Of a stretch of DNA of 16,908 nucleotides, positions 14,822 to 16,908 are shown piece by piece. The stretch's first letter is position 1, and every line of letters begins with the position of its first letter. The DNA comes from Candidatus Pelagibacter sp. (lineage in GTDB: Bacteria; Pseudomonadota; Alphaproteobacteria; Pelagibacterales; Pelagibacteraceae), in NCBI GenBank assembly GCA_017880265.1, contig JAFJTK010000120.1, forward strand, positions 1 to 16,908. Reading direction: 5' to 3'. Both the position numbers and the translations under genes were made by a program. The notes beneath the pieces are model-generated. The model did no database searches. It was given only the letters and a program-made list of their open reading frames with translations, and had not been told where the DNA came from.

Positions 14822-14851
14822 CAGAAGCTAAACTATATCTTTAAGCTTCTG
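14822..14851 (-). promoter_or_regulatory. Inverted repeat spanning the lysA stop, just before plsC
   Basis: CAGAAGCT (14822-14829) and AGCTTCTG (14844-14851) are perfect 8-bp arms; three more A-T pairs form after a one-base bulge. On the minus-strand message the hairpin covers the last lysA codons and stop and ends 6 nt before the plsC ATG. There is no U-run, so it is not a standard terminator. It may modulate plsC translation or RNA processing. Confidence 0.4.
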
Positions 14852-16042
14852 TCTTTTATTAATAACTTTAATTTTTGAGTTTTTGATCAGTATTTCTATT
14901 GCCTTAGGTCTTACATTATAATTTGAACTTAGTGACATTCCATATGCACCAACATCACAAATAACAACCAGGTCTTTTTCGGCTAATTTTTGAAAATTAT
15001 TTATAGTTAAAAACTTATCAGTACTTTCGCAGATCGGACCAACAAATTCATATGTTTTCTTAACTTTTTTTTCAATCTTCAAAGCTGGAATTATTCTGTG
15101 TTTAGAATTATATAATGCAGGTCTCATCAAATCGTTCATTGCAACATCAAGTATTATAAAATTTTTTTTATAGCCTTCTTTAATATAAATAATTCTAGAA
15201 ATTAATGTCCCAATATTTCCTACAATAGATCTACCAGGTTCAAAAATTATTTTAGAATCATGGTTTTTTAAAAATTTTTGAATATTTTGTGAATATTTTT
15301 TTAGATTTAGTATCTTCTTATCATTTTTATAATCTATTCCCATTCCTCCTCCCAGATCAATATATTCAAAGGAGTGATTAGTTTTTTTTATAATTTTATT
15401 TAGTGCATTGAGCATATTTTCATATGGTTTTACATCGAGTATTTGACTACCAATATGAACACTTAAACATTTTAAATTTAAACTCTGAGATTTTTTAATA
15501 TATTTAGTTAGTTGTAAAAATTCTTTTTCACCAATACCAAATTTATTTTCTTTTTTACCAGTAGAAATTTGACTCAAAGTTTTAGCATCTACATTTGGAT
15601 TGAATCTAATACCTACAGAAACATTTTTTTTATTTATTTTGGCAATTCTTTCTATTTCAAAAATTTCACTTTTTGACTCAGCATTAATCAAAAGTATTTT
15701 TTTATTAATAGCAAAATTAATTTCTTCAGAGGTTTTACCTACACCAGAAAAAACAATCTTATTAGGTTTAATTCCAGCTTTAAGTGCTTTCATTAATTCA
15801 CCTAAAGACACCACATCTGCGCCAAGACCAAATTTTGCAATTTCTTTAATCAAATTTACATTTGTATTTGATTTAATCGCAAAGCAAATTAAGGGTGAAA
15901 AGGCTTTAAAATTTTTTTTAAAATTATTGATATTTTTTTTTAACTCAAGATAAGAGTAACAATAAGATGGGGTACCAAATTTTTTAGCAATATCCTCTAT
16001 TTTTACTTTATCAATTGTTAGTTTTTTTTTGATGTATTTCAT
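14828..16042 (-). CDS. lysA: Diaminopimelate decarboxylase
   Basis: A PLP enzyme converting meso-diaminopimelate to L-lysine and CO2. The 404-residue protein has the alanine-racemase-like barrel: PLP lysine K57 in CFAIKSN, H196 in SVHIGSQ, phosphate-binding GGG (231-233) in YIDLGGGMG, EPGR (268-271), then the C-terminal sheet domain with catalytic C338 in CESTDKF and Y367 in GAYGMS. CESTD separates it from ornithine/arginine decarboxylases of the same fold. The ATG overlaps the small lipoprotein stop by one base. The argH-lipoprotein-lysA order is common in alphaproteobacteria. Confidence 0.96.
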   Translation of the reverse strand: MKYIKKKLTIDKVKIEDIAKKFGTPSYCYSYLELKKNINNFKKNFKAFSPLICFAIKSNTNVNLIKEIAKFGLGADVVSLGELMKALKAGIKPNKIVFSGVGKTSEEINFAINKKILLINAESKSEIFEIERIAKINKKNVSVGIRFNPNVDAKTLSQISTGKKENKFGIGEKEFLQLTKYIKKSQSLNLKCLSVHIGSQILDVKPYENMLNALNKIIKKTNHSFEYIDLGGGMGIDYKNDKKILNLKKYSQNIQKFLKNHDSKIIFEPGRSIVGNIGTLISRIIYIKEGYKKNFIILDVAMNDLMRPALYNSKHRIIPALKIEKKVKKTYEFVGPICESTDKFLTINNFQKLAEKDLVVICDVGAYGMSLSSNYNVRPKAIEILIKNSKIKVINKRQKLKDIV

Positions 16043-16173
16043 TAAGCCTTATTTTTAAGGATTGTTATCTTTTCAACTTTTTGCTCCGGGTCTTTGTATT
16101 CAGGATCTCCTTTTTTTCCACAAGAAGCTAGCAAACAACAAACTAGAAAAATAAAGGTAATTTTTTTAATCAT
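16042..16173 (-). CDS. Small LptM-like lipoprotein
   Basis: A 43-residue protein with an N-terminal signal MIKKITFIFLVCCLLASC; the lipobox LASC puts the lipidated cysteine at C18. The mature part begins CGKKGDPEY, matching the CGxKG(D/P) pattern of the LptM (YifL) family, which assists maturation of the LptD lipopolysaccharide transporter in enterobacteria. Its place between argH and lysA is typical of alphaproteobacterial members. The start overlaps the argH stop (ATGA) and the stop overlaps the lysA start (TAATG). Lipoprotein nature is strong; the LptM role is inferred from the short motif and position. Confidence 0.85.
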   Translation of the reverse strand: MIKKITFIFLVCCLLASCGKKGDPEYKDPEQKVEKITILKNKA

Positions 16174-16908
16174 TTTTGTTTCTTATATTTCATTATCATT
16201 TTTTTGATATTATCAAAAGCGGTTCCTCCATAAGATTTTTTTGAATTTACAGAATTCTTTAAATCAAACACTTTTAAAACGTCGCTAGTTAATTTTGGTT
16301 CAATTTTTTTCAATTCTTCTAAGCTTAGTTCATTGAGCTTCTTTTTCTTTTTTTCAGCTAAGTTAACAACCGAGGCTGTTTTTTGATAAGCTTTTCTGAA
16401 AGACATTGAGTGATTCTTGACAAGATAGTCTGCCAAATCTGTTGCAGTAATATAGCCATAGTTTGCAAGCTCAATCATTTTTTTTTTGTTAGGGCTAGAA
16501 TTTTTTAATATTTCATCAAAAATTTTAAGACAGTTGATTAAAGTATCATTAGACTTAAATACAATTTCTTTGTCGTCCTGAAGGTCTTTAAAGTAAGATA
16601 GTGGTAGACCTTTCAAAATTGTAAGCATTGAAAATAAATTTCCATAACTACTTCCAGATTTTCCTCTCAAATATTCTAATAAATCAGGGTTTTTCTTTTG
16701 GGGCATTATTGATGACCCAGTTACAATTTTGTCTGAGAGGTTGATTAAATTAAAACCATCTGAACTCCAGATAATAAGTTCTTCTGCAATTCTTGATATA
16801 TGCATCGAACAAACAGAGACACTATACAAAAAATCTAAAACAAAGTCTCTGTCAGAGACCGTATCAATTGAATTGTTTGTTGGTTTTTTAAATCCAAGTT
16901 TTTTACTA
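16170..16908 (-). CDS. argH: Argininosuccinate lyase, C-terminal part (cut by window edge)
   Basis: Cleaves argininosuccinate to arginine and fumarate, the last step of arginine synthesis. The 245 residues present are about the C-terminal half of a normally ~460-residue tetrameric enzyme. Diagnostic parts are NSIDTVSDRDFVLDF, the superfamily signature SSIMPQKKNPD with the flexible catalytic serine loop, KGLPLSYFKDLQDDKE, and GYITATDLADYLV. The reading frame is open to the window edge, so no start is assigned; a TTG near 16829 is only an internal Leu codon. The stop overlaps the small lipoprotein start by 4 bp. Confidence 0.95.
   Translation of the reverse strand, partial: SKKLGFKKPTNNSIDTVSDRDFVLDFLYSVSVCSMHISRIAEELIIWSSDGFNLINLSDKIVTGSSIMPQKKNPDLLEYLRGKSGSSYGNLFSMLTILKGLPLSYFKDLQDDKEIVFKSNDTLINCLKIFDEILKNSSPNKKKMIELANYGYITATDLADYLVKNHSMSFRKAYQKTASVVNLAEKKKKKLNELSLEELKKIEPKLTSDVLKVFDLKNSVNSKKSYGGTAFDNIKKMIMKYKKQK

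Noticed and set aside
15600..15953. 117-codon plus-strand frame inside lysA
   Set aside because: Apparent membrane-like composition is the antisense of Lys/Asn/Ile-rich lysA codons; no start signal.

Overview
The window looks like a streamlined, strongly A+T-rich alphaproteobacterial chromosome, most likely a SAR11 (Pelagibacterales) relative. This rests on four things seen here: alphaproteobacterial gene neighbourhoods (irr beside fabA-fabB-fabI; ubiE-ubiB-coaBC-dut beside mutM-rpsT-dnaA; argH-small lipoprotein-lysA), an Irr-type Fur regulator, very short or overlapping gene junctions, and low-GC codon use. I see no mobile element, CRISPR array, tRNA or rRNA. The lineage is an inference from gene content.

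Layout. (1) 1-1867, minus strand: fabA, fabB and the start of fabI form the anaerobic unsaturated fatty-acid branch and elongation/reduction steps. (2) 1941-4981, plus strand: irr (haem/iron-responsive repressor), a short rubrerythrin, a 32-residue single-membrane-span protein, an eight-cysteine plus CCG-type Fe-S protein, and a DUF3501 protein. ICE-like (iron control element) palindromes lie in front of irr and, in two copies, over the rubrerythrin promoter. This suggests an iron-regulated peroxide/redox module whose downstream genes are largely uncharacterised. (3) 4974-10086, minus strand: a tight operon ubiE-ubiB-coaBC-dut-moeB/thiF-SH3 (ubiquinone, coenzyme A, dUTP removal, sulfur-carrier activation, envelope SH3 protein). 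(4) 10118-14117, plus strand: mutM, rpsT, a 298-bp A+T-rich non-coding stretch with repeats, then dnaA-dnaN. The stretch before dnaA is a candidate regulatory or origin region. (5) 14114-16908, minus strand: argH (C-terminal part), a small LptM-like lipoprotein, lysA and a PlsC-type acyltransferase.

Most neighbouring genes on a strand join by ATGA or TAATG overlaps. Both convergent pairs (DUF3501/SH3 and dnaN/plsC) overlap at their stop codons. Several start codons were moved inward from the longest open frame: fabA, rubrerythrin, ubiB, ubiE and rpsT.

The part most worth following up is the Irr/ICE-linked rubrerythrin-small membrane protein-CCG Fe-S-DUF3501 cluster. The repeat-bearing stretch before dnaA comes second.
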